A stretch of DNA of 64,000 nucleotides, from the NCBI GenBank assembly GCA_014075275.1, contig CP046179.1:3109932-3173931 (forward strand), read 5' to 3'. The notes under the pieces were generated by a model. That model was given only the letters and a program-made list of their open reading frames with translations. It was not told where the DNA came from and did no database searches. This document shows positions 34,770 through 42,907 of this stretch, in pieces (the first letter of the stretch is position 1; every line of letters begins with the position of its first letter). This stretch comes from Boseongicola sp. (lineage in GTDB: Bacteria > Pseudomonadota > Alphaproteobacteria > Rhodobacterales > Rhodobacteraceae). Both the position numbers and the translations under genes were made by a program.

Positions 34770-36140
34770 ATGTCTATTCCCCAGTCCGGCGGCGGGCCGA
34801 TTGAGCGTTACGAGCAGATGGCCGAATATTTGGCCGAGGGGTGCAAGCCAAAGGACGATTGGCGGATTGGCACCGAGCACGAGAAGTTCGGCTATTGTCG
34901 CGATAGTTTGCAACCATTGCCTTACCGGGGCGAACGGTCGGTCGAGGCCATGCTTGAAGGTCTTCGGGACCGGTTCGGATGGGCGCCGGTTTTGGAAGGC
35001 GGCAACATCATCGGTTTGGAGAAGAACGGCGCCAACGTGTCGTTGGAACCGGGTGGTCAGTTGGAGCTGAGCGGCGCTCCGCTGGAAACGATTCACCAGA
35101 CTTGTGACGAAGTGAACACCCATCTGGAAGAAGTGCGCACAGTCGCGCGCGAGATTGGTGTGCGCTTTATCGGACTTGGCGCTGCGCCGCATTGGTCGCA
35201 CGAAGAAATGCCGGTGATGCCTAAGGGGCGTTACAAGCTGATGACGGATTACATGGGGCGCGTTGGCACCCATGGCACCCAGATGATGTACCGGACCTGC
35301 ACGGTTCAGGTTAATCTGGATTTCGGGTCGGAAGCCGACATGGTTCAAAAGCTGCGTGTCGCGTTGGCATTGCAGCCTGTGGCAACGGCGTTGTTTGCGA
35401 ACTCGCCGTTTTTCGAGGGCAAATTGAATGGCCACAAAAGCTGGCGCAGCCGTATCTGGCGCGATTTGGATGCGGACCGCACGGGCATGCTGCCGTTTGT
35501 CTTTGAAGACGGCATGGGGTTTGAAGCCTGGGTCGAGTATGCGCTTGATGTGCCTATGTATTTTGTCTACCGCGACGGGGTTTACCTTGATGCGTTGGGC
35601 ATGTCGTTCCGCGACTTTCTGAAGGGCGAGTTGCCAGCACTGCCAGGCGAAAAACCAACGCTTTCTGACTGGGCCGATCACTTGACAACGATCTTCCCGG
35701 AAGCGCGGATCAAACAGTTCCTTGAAATGCGCGGAGCTGATGGTGGACCGTGGCGGCGACTGTGTGCTTTGCCGGCGTTCTGGGTTGGGCTTTGCTATGA
35801 TCAGAGCGCGCTGGATGCGGCCTGGGATGTGGCCAAGGGCTGGGATGTTGAGACTCGGGATGCATGGCGGGTTGAGGCTTCGGTCCATGGACTTCAGGCT
35901 GAGGTCGGCGGCGTGAAAATGCACGATCTTGCGCGGGAAGTTGTGTCGATTGCCGGGGCTGGCTTGAAGGCGCGGGCGATGCCTGGGGTCGGTGGATTGG
36001 TGCCCGATGAGACGCATTTCCTGAATGCTTTGCAGGAATCGCTGGAATCTGGCGAGGTGCCAGCGGACGAGTTGATCCGGCATTTCAACGGGGACTGGGG
36101 TGGCGATGTGACTCGGGTATTCGAAGACCACAGCTACTGA
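34770..36140 (+). CDS. gshA: glutamate-cysteine ligase
   Basis: First enzyme of glutathione synthesis, joining glutamate and cysteine with ATP. 456 residues, of the plant/alphaproteobacterial type. Clear motifs: GTEHEKFGYC (about residue 34), NIIGLEKNGANVSLEPGGQLELSGAP (about residues 79-104, shown in part), and PKGRYKLMTDYMGRVGTHGTQMM (about residue 150). It ends HFNGDWGGDVTRVFEDHSY. ATG 34770 is preceded by AAAGAGGCG. A 538-base gene-poor region follows. Confidence 0.96.
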   Translation: MSIPQSGGGPIERYEQMAEYLAEGCKPKDDWRIGTEHEKFGYCRDSLQPLPYRGERSVEAMLEGLRDRFGWAPVLEGGNIIGLEKNGANVSLEPGGQLELSGAPLETIHQTCDEVNTHLEEVRTVAREIGVRFIGLGAAPHWSHEEMPVMPKGRYKLMTDYMGRVGTHGTQMMYRTCTVQVNLDFGSEADMVQKLRVALALQPVATALFANSPFFEGKLNGHKSWRSRIWRDLDADRTGMLPFVFEDGMGFEAWVEYALDVPMYFVYRDGVYLDALGMSFRDFLKGELPALPGEKPTLSDWADHLTTIFPEARIKQFLEMRGADGGPWRRLCALPAFWVGLCYDQSALDAAWDVAKGWDVETRDAWRVEASVHGLQAEVGGVKMHDLAREVVSIAGAGLKARAMPGVGGLVPDETHFLNALQESLESGEVPADELIRHFNGDWGGDVTRVFEDHSY

Positions 36141-36247
36141 TATTGCGATCTTAACGACAAGTTGCGGCAACGTTCTGTGGTAGGGCGTTGCGTCAATGTG
36201 GTCTGATTGTTAACGCCTTAAAACATTGGGGATCCCGCAAATCCGCC

Positions 36248-36305
36248 CTGTCTGTATCGCGTCGGTATCACGTCGGTGCCCCTAGCGCATGTTGCGCGTT
36301 CGCAC
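36248..36305 (-). repeat. 58-bp interspersed element, copy 2
   Basis: Reverse complement of the element at 8704-8761 with one mismatch. Read on the minus strand it again shows the two tandem 11-mers CCGACGTGATA/CCGACGCGATA. On that strand a TTAA-N7-TTAA site lies about 30 bases upstream, and TTAAC motifs also precede copy 1, so the arrangement may be conserved. Confidence 0.85.
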
Positions 36306-36334
36306 CCAAGATTTGGTGCGTGCGGTAAGGAAGG

Positions 36335-36349
36335 TTAAGACAGGGTTAA
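36335..36349. promoter_or_regulatory. candidate CtrA-binding site
   Basis: TTAAGACAGGGTTAA, a perfect TTAA-N7-TTAA; read on the minus strand it is TTAACCCTGTCTTAA followed by CC. This is the known full-site consensus for the alphaproteobacterial response regulator CtrA. It lies 30 bases from copy 2 of the 58-bp element and 330 bases before the lipoprotein start. One match of this length can arise by chance in 64 kb. Confidence 0.5.
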
Positions 36350-36678
36350 TGTTTGGCCAAGAGCCGCATTGAGCGAAACGGAGTGTCACTGAACCAGATT
36401 TTGGCCGACATGACGGCTGGCTAAGTTCACAGCGAAGAATTAAATTTAGTTGCCACCCTTCTTTCTTCCGACGGGGCAAAGTTTAGAGTGCCAGGAAAGT
36501 GGCCAGTTCATTTTCAACTCTATGATCTCGGCGCCGATAGATGGTTCAATCTTGGCGTATGGGGAATGGTTGGTGCTGGACGTGGAGACCCATTCTTGAT
36601 GATCAAACCCCATCACAACGCGGTGTAGTGGCGTCGAATATGTGGAGCATTCGAGGAAAGGCGTGGCAAGATAGTCGT

Positions 36679-37041
36679 ATGAAGTTGTTGCTAGCGATCT
36701 TGTCAGCCATTGTTCTAGTAGCTTGCGACGATGATGGCGTGCCAGTTGATGCGAGCGCCTTGGCGGAACTATTCGCGGTTCCGCAGAAGGCCAGTTTCAA
36801 AACGGTTCGATTTACGGGCAGTGTTGAATTCAGAGCAAATGGGTCTGCACGACTGGTCATCCCCGCACTGGGCGCGGACGATGGGCGGTGGTGGTTGAAT
36901 GGCGACAGGATCTGTTCGCAGTGGAACCAGGCGCTGAATGGCAAGGAAAGATGTGCCCGTCTCGTCGCATTGACCAGTGGGTCGTATGCAGCAGTTGATA
37001 GTGGCTCTGGTCTGCGAGTTGGGACATTTTCTTTTAATTAG
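36679..37041 (+). CDS. small predicted lipoprotein
   Basis: A 120-residue protein with a lipoprotein signal: MKLLLAILSAIVLVAC, lipobox LVAC with Cys16, followed by DDDG. Asp residues after the cysteine favour inner-membrane retention under the +2 rule known from E. coli. The mature domain contains two further cysteines (RICSQW and ERCARL) that could form a disulfide, and ends in GTFSFN. Its length and layout recall small exported domains that sense or bind in the periplasm, but no family is recognised. The longer frame from 36541 has no export signal at its start. Confidence 0.75.
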   Translation: MKLLLAILSAIVLVACDDDGVPVDASALAELFAVPQKASFKTVRFTGSVEFRANGSARLVIPALGADDGRWWLNGDRICSQWNQALNGKERCARLVALTSGSYAAVDSGSGLRVGTFSFN

Positions 37042-37098
37042 CGCGGCGAGCGACGATCAATCGATCTGCACATCCATAACGAATGACACGACTTTCGT

Positions 37099-37323
37099 TT
37101 AGGACATTTCACAGGGCTTCAAAAGCACGGCCCCTGAGGCGAGACGGTATAGATTGAAGCTGATGTAATCGTTGCCGCCAAGTTCTTCGGCTTCGAGTTT
37201 TTGGCTGCGTCCGCCCGACATCTGGGTCTTTACCACACGATAGCGTTTACCGTTGTAGGTGCCGCCGTAGCCACCATTTGGCAGGGCATCGAAGGCGGTA
37301 ACGAAGGCGGGATCGGCGCTCAA
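37099..37323 (-). CDS. small conserved-looking protein, unknown function
   Basis: A 74-residue protein with GGYGGTYNGKRYRVVKTQM, KLEAEELGGNDYISFNLYRL and ending LLKPCEMS, a pattern I associate with a small roseobacter family of unknown function. It begins with TTG overlapping the stop of the DUF805 gene (TTGA), which supports translational coupling, though no clear ribosome-binding site is seen. Last gene of the plsY-DUF805 unit. Confidence 0.65.
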   Translation of the reverse strand: MSADPAFVTAFDALPNGGYGGTYNGKRYRVVKTQMSGGRSQKLEAEELGGNDYISFNLYRLASGAVLLKPCEMS

Positions 37324-37763
37324 TCGCGGCCAACTTTCGGGATGGAGGATTGGGAGAGTTTGGGGTCAGGAGTCTCGGGCTCCCGGTGCCCGCCGCCGCC
37401 ATTTAGCGGATCGGGGCCAAAGCGGTTGGGGCCATCGGTGCCACGCATGACGAAGAGGACCAGAAGGACGATGAACCCGATTAACGGAACCAGAATAAGC
37501 AACATCCACCATGCGGACATGTCGCGGTCGTGCAGTCGACGTCCGCCGACAGTAATGGATGGGATGAGCAGGGCCAGGCTGACGATCGCGCCTGCAATAC
37601 CGATATTGGAACCAAGACCCATGCCTAGCGAGTCGACAAGACTGGCCAGAAAGTTGGCGATCATGCCAAAGAGAACAAACCACCAGTATTCGGCGCGTCG
37701 CGCGCGGCCTTCGACGGTGAGGTATTTCTGAAAGCAGACTCGGACGGCTTCGGTGAAGGTCAT
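37320..37763 (-). CDS. DUF805 membrane protein
   Basis: A 147-residue inner-membrane protein. The DUF805 signature starts the protein: MTFTEAVRVCFQKYLTVEGRARRAEYWWF. Three or four helices follow, with GGRRLHDRDMSAWW between helices 3 and 4, and it ends with the family's GTDGPNRFGPDPL. ATG 37763 has AGGAAA upstream and overlaps the plsY stop (ATGA). The longer frame to 37997 is antisense-free but runs through plsY in another frame. Function unknown. Confidence 0.92.
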   Translation of the reverse strand: MTFTEAVRVCFQKYLTVEGRARRAEYWWFVLFGMIANFLASLVDSLGMGLGSNIGIAGAIVSLALLIPSITVGGRRLHDRDMSAWWMLLILVPLIGFIVLLVLFVMRGTDGPNRFGPDPLNGGGGHREPETPDPKLSQSSIPKVGRD

Positions 37764-38389
37764 AGGGTTTCCTCGGGCGCAGGTTTTGAGTTCCCGATGC
37801 GAGGTTCGGTGCCGCTCAGCAGGCGGCGGATGTTGTCTTTGTGGCGCTGGAAGATCAGGGCAACCATGATCAGAACGACGGCAAGGGCAGAAGTTGCGCC
37901 GAAGAGGACAGCCCAGATTGGCGTCGACAGTGCGGCAACGAGGGCAGAAAGCGATGAAATTCGCATAAGCCCGGCGATCGCGAGCCACGTGAGACATGCG
38001 CCGACGCCCACCGGGAAAGCCAATGCCAATAGTGTGCCAAGGAAAGTGGCCATGCCTTTGCCGCCCTTGAAGTCAAGCCAGATGGGGAAGAGGTGTCCCA
38101 GAAACGCCGAGAGCGCGGCCAGTTGCGCGGCGTCCTCGGCCAGGGTCGCGCGGGCGATCAAAACCGCGATCGCGCCTTTTCCACTGTCCAGAAGTAGGGT
38201 TGCTGCCGCGGCGGGCTTGGAACCTGTGCGCAGGACATTTGTGGTTCCGATATTCCCTGACCCGATAGAGCGAAGATCGCCGAGCCCTAACAGGCGTGTG
38301 ATTACGATGCCAAACGGTATCGACCCGAGGATGTAGGATAAAACGGCGGTCAGGGCCAAAAGGCTGAAGCTGGTTTCAATCAGTGGCAC
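37760..38389 (-). CDS. plsY: glycerol-3-phosphate acyltransferase (acyl-phosphate dependent)
   Basis: Inner-membrane enzyme that acylates glycerol-3-phosphate with acyl-phosphate, first step of phospholipid synthesis. 209 residues with five helices. Motif 1 SYILGSIPFGIVI (residue 18), motif 2 RSIGSGNIGTTNVLR (about residue 40) and motif 3 FKGGKGMATFLG (about residue 107) are intact. First gene of a unit with DUF805. The array of hairpins lies just upstream. Confidence 0.96.
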   Translation of the reverse strand: MPLIETSFSLLALTAVLSYILGSIPFGIVITRLLGLGDLRSIGSGNIGTTNVLRTGSKPAAAATLLLDSGKGAIAVLIARATLAEDAAQLAALSAFLGHLFPIWLDFKGGKGMATFLGTLLALAFPVGVGACLTWLAIAGLMRISSLSALVAALSTPIWAVLFGATSALAVVLIMVALIFQRHKDNIRRLLSGTEPRIGNSKPAPEETL

Positions 38390-38448
38390 GCGGCGGCTCC
38401 GGTAATTTGTTAGGAAAGTTTCGGATTTTGATGCGGGAACTGCAAGGG

Positions 38449-38557
38449 TGATCTCCGACGCGGAGATCAGAATGGAAACTCAACGGAGTTTCCGGCCATC
38501 GGATCGGGGGACGGGGATTTCGTGTCGAAATCCGGGGCGGAACCTCTGTGAGGTTCC
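38449..38557. repeat. array of four short hairpins with 8-bp stems
   Basis: H1 TGATCTCC/GGAGATCA (38449-38469), H2 GGAAACTC/GAGTTTCC (38474-38493), H3 GGATTTCG/CGAAATCC (38515-38533) and H4 GGAACCTC/GAGGTTCC (38539-38557). All stems are 8 perfect base pairs with 3-5 nt loops, yet the sequences differ. H1-H2 and H3-H4 centres are each about 24 bases apart. The array fills the space between the pyrC-like stop (38560) and plsY (38389). There is no T-tract. Confidence 0.85.
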
Positions 38558-38559
38558 AA

Positions 38560-39825
38560 TTAGGCGGCGAAAACCTGATTGCCGCCGACCCAGGTGCCAA
38601 TAACACGGCCTTCCATTTTCGCCTCGTCGAAGGGTGTATTCTTGGATTTTGAACGAAGTTTGAAGCGATCCATGACAAAGGGCGCTTCCGGGTCAAAGAG
38701 CACCAGGTCTGCTGGTGCGCCTGACGAAAGTCGCCCTGTCTCCAGCCCCAGCCGCTTCGAAGGGGTCAAAGACAACGCCCGCCAGAGCGTGGGTAAATCA
38801 AGGCTGCCGCCATTTACCAGCCGCATCGACGCAGGAAGCAAGGTTTCAAGTCCGACCGCCCCAGAGGCTGCTTCAGCAAATGGCAGGCGTTTGCTTTCTT
38901 CGTCTTGCGGTGTGTGCATCGAAGAGATCACGTCGATCAAACCGCTGGCGACGGCCTCGACGCTTGCGATCCGGTCGTCTTCTGACCTGAGTGGCGGTTT
39001 TACTTTGAAAAACGTGCGGTAGTCGCCGATGTCGAATTCGTTCAGTGTCAGGTGGTGGATCGAGACGCCCGCTGTAATGTCGAGGCCCGCATCCTTGGCG
39101 CGTTCGAGCCGCCGCAGGGCGCGCGCCGTCGTAATCTGGTCAGCGTGGTAGCGTGCGCCGGTCATCTCGGCGACGGCGATGTCACGGTCCAGACCCATGC
39201 GCTCTGCCATAGGTGACGCAGATGGCAGGCCTTTCAGCGAGGCAAACTTGCCACTGGTAGCGGCTGCACCTTTGGACAGCTGCGGTTCCTGGGGATGGGC
39301 GACGATCAGGGCGCCAAGTGAGGCGGCGTAGGTCATACACCGCGACAGCACCTTGGTGTTGGTGACGACTGTATCACAATCGGTGAAGGCGACCGCGCCG
39401 GCGTCCATCAAAAACCCGATCTCGGCCATTTCGCGCCCTTCGCGACCACGGGTCAATGCGGCCATGGGCAGGACGCGCACTTGCGCGGCTTCGTTGGCGC
39501 GACGGCGCACGAACTCCAGCGTTTCCGGTGTGTCGATTGCGGGCAGAGTGTCGGGACGCGTGATCATGGTGGTGACGCCGCCCGCCGCAGCCGCATGCCC
39601 AGCTGAGCGAAAACTTTCCTTGTGGCGTTCGCCGAGTTCGCTGACTTTCACGCCGATGTCGACAATGCCGGGTGCCAGGCATTTCCCCTTGCAATCAATG
39701 ATTTCGGCCCCGTCCATTCCGGAAACCTCGGCGATTTGGCCATCCTTAACCGCGAGTATCCCTATGGTGTCGGTGCCCTTCTCAGGGTCGATCAGGCGAG
39801 CGTTCTGGAAGACGATATCGGTCAT
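38560..39825 (-). CDS. dihydroorotase-like protein lacking catalytic residues (PyrC' type)
   Basis: A 421-residue amidohydrolase-fold protein in the position of dihydroorotase next to pyrB. The zinc motif DxHxHxR of active enzymes reads DIGVKVSELGERHKES, so both histidines are lost. The usual TxxMPNT reads TTMITRPDT, and the catalytic aspartate of TDHAPH is replaced (SSMHTPQ). The fold is otherwise complete. Known precedents are the non-catalytic PyrC' partners that hold aspartate transcarbamoylase together in Pseudomonas. I infer a structural role here and expect a working dihydroorotase elsewhere in the genome. Ends next to the hairpin array. Confidence 0.88.
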   Translation of the reverse strand: MTDIVFQNARLIDPEKGTDTIGILAVKDGQIAEVSGMDGAEIIDCKGKCLAPGIVDIGVKVSELGERHKESFRSAGHAAAAGGVTTMITRPDTLPAIDTPETLEFVRRRANEAAQVRVLPMAALTRGREGREMAEIGFLMDAGAVAFTDCDTVVTNTKVLSRCMTYAASLGALIVAHPQEPQLSKGAAATSGKFASLKGLPSASPMAERMGLDRDIAVAEMTGARYHADQITTARALRRLERAKDAGLDITAGVSIHHLTLNEFDIGDYRTFFKVKPPLRSEDDRIASVEAVASGLIDVISSMHTPQDEESKRLPFAEAASGAVGLETLLPASMRLVNGGSLDLPTLWRALSLTPSKRLGLETGRLSSGAPADLVLFDPEAPFVMDRFKLRSKSKNTPFDEAKMEGRVIGTWVGGNQVFAA

Positions 39826-39836
39826 GTCAAAGTCTC

Positions 39837-40367
39837 TTACAGGGCGATGAGCAGGATGATACCCGCAGCGACGATCAGGGCCCCGAAGGCACCGATCCAG
39901 GATCGGGTTCGAGGGGAGTTCAGAGGCGTAGGTGCAGGCATTTGTAGCGGCGTGTCTGTGGCGGTGTTCGGAGTCGGTATGGGGGCCGGAGCCTTGGCGG
40001 CCTCTTCCTTGAATACGCCAATGAAACGCAGCGCGGGGTTCGGTTCGAGGGTCTGTTCGAGGCCCTTAAATGCCGAGGTCGGGATCAGGATGATCAGCCC
40101 GGTCAGAGCGTCCAAGGCGGCAGACTTGCCTGCAAGATCTTTCGCGGCGATTCCATAAGCGTCGATCAGAAAGGCAGTCAGGCCAAGATCGGCGATTGAT
40201 TTTGACGGGATAACCTGAATTTTCGAAGGGTCAATTTGAAGGTCTTTGCCCAGTAGGCGGTGAACGTTGTGCGCAGTGATGGCGGCGGCTTCAGGCGGAT
40301 CCAATTCGGTCGAGAACAGGCGCACCAACCCGTATTCATCAGCAGGAATTTCAACCGCCTCGGGCAT
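39837..40367 (-). CDS. tail-anchored protein between pyrB and the pyrC-like gene
   Basis: A 176-residue protein with a soluble N-terminal domain (MPEAVEIPADEYGLVRLF ... ALRFIGVFKEE), a Pro/Ala/Thr-rich linker (about 120-152) and a single C-terminal transmembrane helix (WIGAFGALIVAAGIILLIAL). It sits 1 base after the pyrB stop and 11 bases before the pyrC-like start, thus inside the pyrimidine operon. Function not recognised; co-location suggests a link to the PyrB-PyrC' complex or simple co-expression. Confidence 0.78.
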   Translation of the reverse strand: MPEAVEIPADEYGLVRLFSTELDPPEAAAITAHNVHRLLGKDLQIDPSKIQVIPSKSIADLGLTAFLIDAYGIAAKDLAGKSAALDALTGLIILIPTSAFKGLEQTLEPNPALRFIGVFKEEAAKAPAPIPTPNTATDTPLQMPAPTPLNSPRTRSWIGAFGALIVAAGIILLIAL

Positions 40368-40368
40368 A

Positions 40369-41328
40369 TCAGGCCATGACTCCGGCTGGTGACTGGCGCT
40401 GGGCGATCAGATTGTTTGCCAAAAGTTTCATTGCGGCCATGCGCACGGCGACGCCCATTTCAACCTGTTCCTGAATGACTGAGCGGTTGATGTCGTCGGC
40501 AATGGTGCCGTCGATTTCGACGCCGCGGTTCATCGGACCGGGGTGCATGACGATGGCATCGGGCTTGGCGGCTTCGAGTTTGGCGGCGTCCAGCCCGTAG
40601 CGGTGGAAATACTCGCGTTCTGAAGGGATGAACGCGCCATCCATGCGTTCTTTTTGTAGCCGCAGCATCATGACGACGTCTGCGTCTTTCAGGCCCTGGG
40701 CCATATCGTCATAGACTTCGACGCCCCATTCGGACGCGCCGCTGGGGATCAGGGTTGGTGGGCCGACAAGGCGGATGCGGCTTTCCATTTTACCCAGAAG
40801 CCAGATGTTGGAACGGGCAACGCGGGAATGGGCGATGTCACCGCAGATGGCCACGGTCAGGCGGTGGAGGCGACCTTTGGCGCGGCGGATGGTGAGGGCA
40901 TCGAGAAGCGCCTGAGTTGGGTGTTCGTGGCGGCCATCGCCTGCGTTCAGCACCGCGCAGTTCACCTTTTCGGCCAGAAGGCTGACCGCTCCTGAGTGTG
41001 GGTGACGCACCACGAGGAGGTCGGGGTGCATGGCGTTCAGGGTCATCGCGGTGTCGATCAGGGTTTCGCCCTTTTTCACCGAAGACGCCTGCATGTGCAT
41101 GTTCATCACGTCTGCACCGAGACGTTTGCCTGCCAGTTCAAAGCTGGCCTGGGTACGGGTGGAGTTTTCGAAGAACATATTGATCTGGGTGAGACCGGTC
41201 AGGGCGGTATCGTGTTTGTTCGCCTGGCGGTTCAGATCGACGTAGGAATCGGCGAGATCGAGAATAGCGGTAATGTCATCGGGGGAGAGGTGTTCAATCC
41301 CCAGAAGGTGGCGAGCGCGAAACGGCAT
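40369..41328 (-). CDS. pyrB: aspartate carbamoyltransferase catalytic subunit
   Basis: Joins carbamoyl phosphate and aspartate in pyrimidine synthesis. 319 residues, the family length. The carbamoyl-phosphate motif [13 protein letters not shown] (about residue 56), [11 protein letters not shown] (about residue 137) and [12 protein letters not shown] near the C-terminus are intact. ATG 41328 is chosen over 41400: AAGGAG precedes it and the family begins at [12 protein letters not shown]. Downstream in the same unit come the tail-anchored gene and the degenerate dihydroorotase, which may be needed for its assembly. Confidence 0.97.
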   Translation of the reverse strand: MPFRARHLLGIEHLSPDDITAILDLADSYVDLNRQANKHDTALTGLTQINMFFENSTRTQASFELAGKRLGADVMNMHMQASSVKKGETLIDTAMTLNAMHPDLLVVRHPHSGAVSLLAEKVNCAVLNAGDGRHEHPTQALLDALTIRRAKGRLHRLTVAICGDIAHSRVARSNIWLLGKMESRIRLVGPPTLIPSGASEWGVEVYDDMAQGLKDADVVMMLRLQKERMDGAFIPSEREYFHRYGLDAAKLEAAKPDAIVMHPGPMNRGVEIDGTIADDINRSVIQEQVEMGVAVRMAAMKLLANNLIAQRQSPAGVMA

Positions 41329-41397
41329 GGGCGAGCTCCTTCGATTTTCGGGTGTATAGGCCGGGATCGTCTTGGGGGGAAGGTGTGATTTAGCGGA

Positions 41398-41482
41398 CAC
41401 GCCTGAGGCGTGACATGATGTTTGCGCCGCGCGTTCCGCGCATCGCGGTGCCTTCGGCGAGAGTATTTTAGATCAGAAGAAG
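41398..41482 (-). repeat. intergenic hairpins + GAGTATTTT core repeat, copy C
   Basis: On the plus strand: hairpin CACGCCT-G-AGGCGTG (41398-41412), hairpin GCGCG-TTC-CGCGC (41429-41441) and then the core GAGTATTTTAGATCAGAAGA beginning at 41461. The reverse complement of the core, TTCTGATCTAAAATACTC, aligns with the cores at 45.03 and 50.00 kb. It lies between divergent pyrB and the uracil-DNA glycosylase gene. Confidence 0.7.
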
Positions 41483-41531
41483 ACGCAGGGCGGGATTGTT
41501 CTTTGCTGGGTAGGGGCCTAGCTTTGCGGAC

Positions 41532-42287
41532 ATGGGATTCTGGGAGATGAAAGCAGCGCTGGAGTGGCAGGTGGCCATGGGCGCTGACGAGGCCATCGGC
41601 GAGGGGCCGGTGAATCGGTATGCTGTGGCGGAGGCTCCCAAGAAGGTTGCGAAGCCAGCGGCTACCGGGCCAGTCGGGATGATTACGGTGGATCCGGTGG
41701 CAGCAGCCGAGGCTGCGGCAAAAGTTGGGTCCTTGGACGATTTGCGCGCGGCGATGGAGGCCTTTGAGCATTGCGAGCTACGGCGCGGGGCGCGCCAGTT
41801 GGTGTTTGCAGATGGGCAGGCCAGCGCGCGCGTGATGATCGTGGGCGAGGCACCGGGGCGTGACGAGGATTTGCAGGGCAAGCCATTTGTGGGGCGAGCC
41901 GGGCAGATGCTGGATCTGATGTTTTCGCATATCGGATTGTCGCGCGAGGCCGCGGACGCTGTGGGTGCGCTGTATATCACCAATGTATTGCCCTGGCGGC
42001 CGCCGCAGAACCGCGACCCCGAACCGGGTGAAATTGCGATGATGCTGCCGTTTCTGAAGCGGCATATCGAATTGGTGAATCCCGATCTGATCGTTGCCAT
42101 GGGCAACCATGCCTGCCGCGCGCTTTTGGGGCGGCAGGGGATAACCCGGCTGCGCGGGAACTGGGCCGAGGCGATGGGTAAACCGGTCTTGCCGATGTTC
42201 CACCCGGCCTATTTGTTGCGCAATCCAATGGCCAAGCGTGAGGCTTGGGCCGATTTGTTAGATTTGCAGGCTAGGTTGCGGGGTTGA
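41532..42287 (+). CDS. family-4-like uracil-DNA glycosylase without Fe-S cysteines
   Basis: Removes uracil from DNA; 251 residues. Motif A GEAPGRDEDLQGKPFVGRAGQ (near residue 105) and motif B FHPAYLLRNP (near residue 222) match family 4. That family binds a [4Fe-4S] cluster through four cysteines. Compared with the Thermotoga protein, only the second (HCEL) is kept; the first is Phe, the third lies in NVLPWRPPQNR as Trp, and the fourth is Met. An N-terminal 60-residue extension is Ala/Glu-rich. Start ATG 41532. Its stop overlaps the LysE gene start (TGATG), and moaB follows, forming a three-gene unit. Confidence 0.88.
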   Translation: MGFWEMKAALEWQVAMGADEAIGEGPVNRYAVAEAPKKVAKPAATGPVGMITVDPVAAAEAAAKVGSLDDLRAAMEAFEHCELRRGARQLVFADGQASARVMIVGEAPGRDEDLQGKPFVGRAGQMLDLMFSHIGLSREAADAVGALYITNVLPWRPPQNRDPEPGEIAMMLPFLKRHIELVNPDLIVAMGNHACRALLGRQGITRLRGNWAEAMGKPVLPMFHPAYLLRNPMAKREAWADLLDLQARLRG

Positions 42288-42907
42288 TGGTTGATCCGAT
42301 TTTATATTTGGCGTTTCTGCCAGCAGTGTTCGCTTTGGTGCTGACGCCGGGGCCGGACATGATGTTTGCCATGGCCCAAGGTTTGCGCGGCGGGGCCTGG
42401 GCGGCGATAGCAGCAGCGGCTGGGGTGGCGACTGGTGCCTTTATCAATGCGACGTTGGCCGGTTTGGGGTTGGAGGCGGTGGTTTCTAAAGCACCCTGGA
42501 TATTCGGCGTGGTGCGTTGGGTGGGCGTCGGATACCTGCTGTATCTGGCCTATAAGACGGTGACGACGCCCTTGGCCGGCGAAAATGCGCGGCCCGTGCG
42601 GACGTCTCATGCGTTTCGCGATGGGGTGATTGTGAACGTGTCGAACCCGTCGGTCATCTTCTTCATCCTGGCGTTCATTCCGCAATTCGTGGACCCGATG
42701 AAGCCGATCCTGGCGCAGTTCCTGATCTATGGCGGCACAATCGCGGTGCTGGGGTTTCTGGTGAAATCGGGGGTCGGCATTTCGGCTGGTGGATTGGGCC
42801 GGGTTCTGGCGAAGAACAAGGCGGTTGAACGCGGGTTGCGTTGGATCTCGGCGACGATCTTCGGCGCGCTGGCCCTAAGGATGGCCATTGCGGGTGGGCG
42901 GTCGTGA
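42287..42907 (+). CDS. LysE/RhtB-family amino-acid exporter
   Basis: Inner-membrane exporter of 206 residues with about six helices. The family N-terminal signature LAFLPAVFALVLTPGPDMMFAMAQGL is present (TPGPDMMF is diagnostic), with GVGYLLYLAYKTV and the later helices intact. Substrate (lysine, homoserine, threonine or other) cannot be read from sequence. ATG 42287 overlaps the glycosylase stop; the moaB GTG start overlaps this gene's stop (GTGA). Confidence 0.93.
   Translation: MVDPILYLAFLPAVFALVLTPGPDMMFAMAQGLRGGAWAAIAAAAGVATGAFINATLAGLGLEAVVSKAPWIFGVVRWVGVGYLLYLAYKTVTTPLAGENARPVRTSHAFRDGVIVNVSNPSVIFFILAFIPQFVDPMKPILAQFLIYGGTIAVLGFLVKSGVGISAGGLGRVLAKNKAVERGLRWISATIFGALALRMAIAGGRS

Larger units (their letters stand above)
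36141..36678. other. gene-poor region with 58-bp element and CtrA-type site
   Basis: 538 bases between gshA and a small lipoprotein gene. It holds copy 2 of the 58-bp element (36248-36305), a TTAA-N7-TTAA site (36335-36349) and further TTAA motifs near 36210-36220. An open frame runs from 36541 into the lipoprotein gene but looks non-coding before 36679. It is one of the least gene-dense stretches in the window. Confidence 0.65.

Noticed and set aside
34698-36170. 490-residue frame antisense to gshA
   Set aside because: High-GC shadow; the plus strand encodes a complete glutamate-cysteine ligase.
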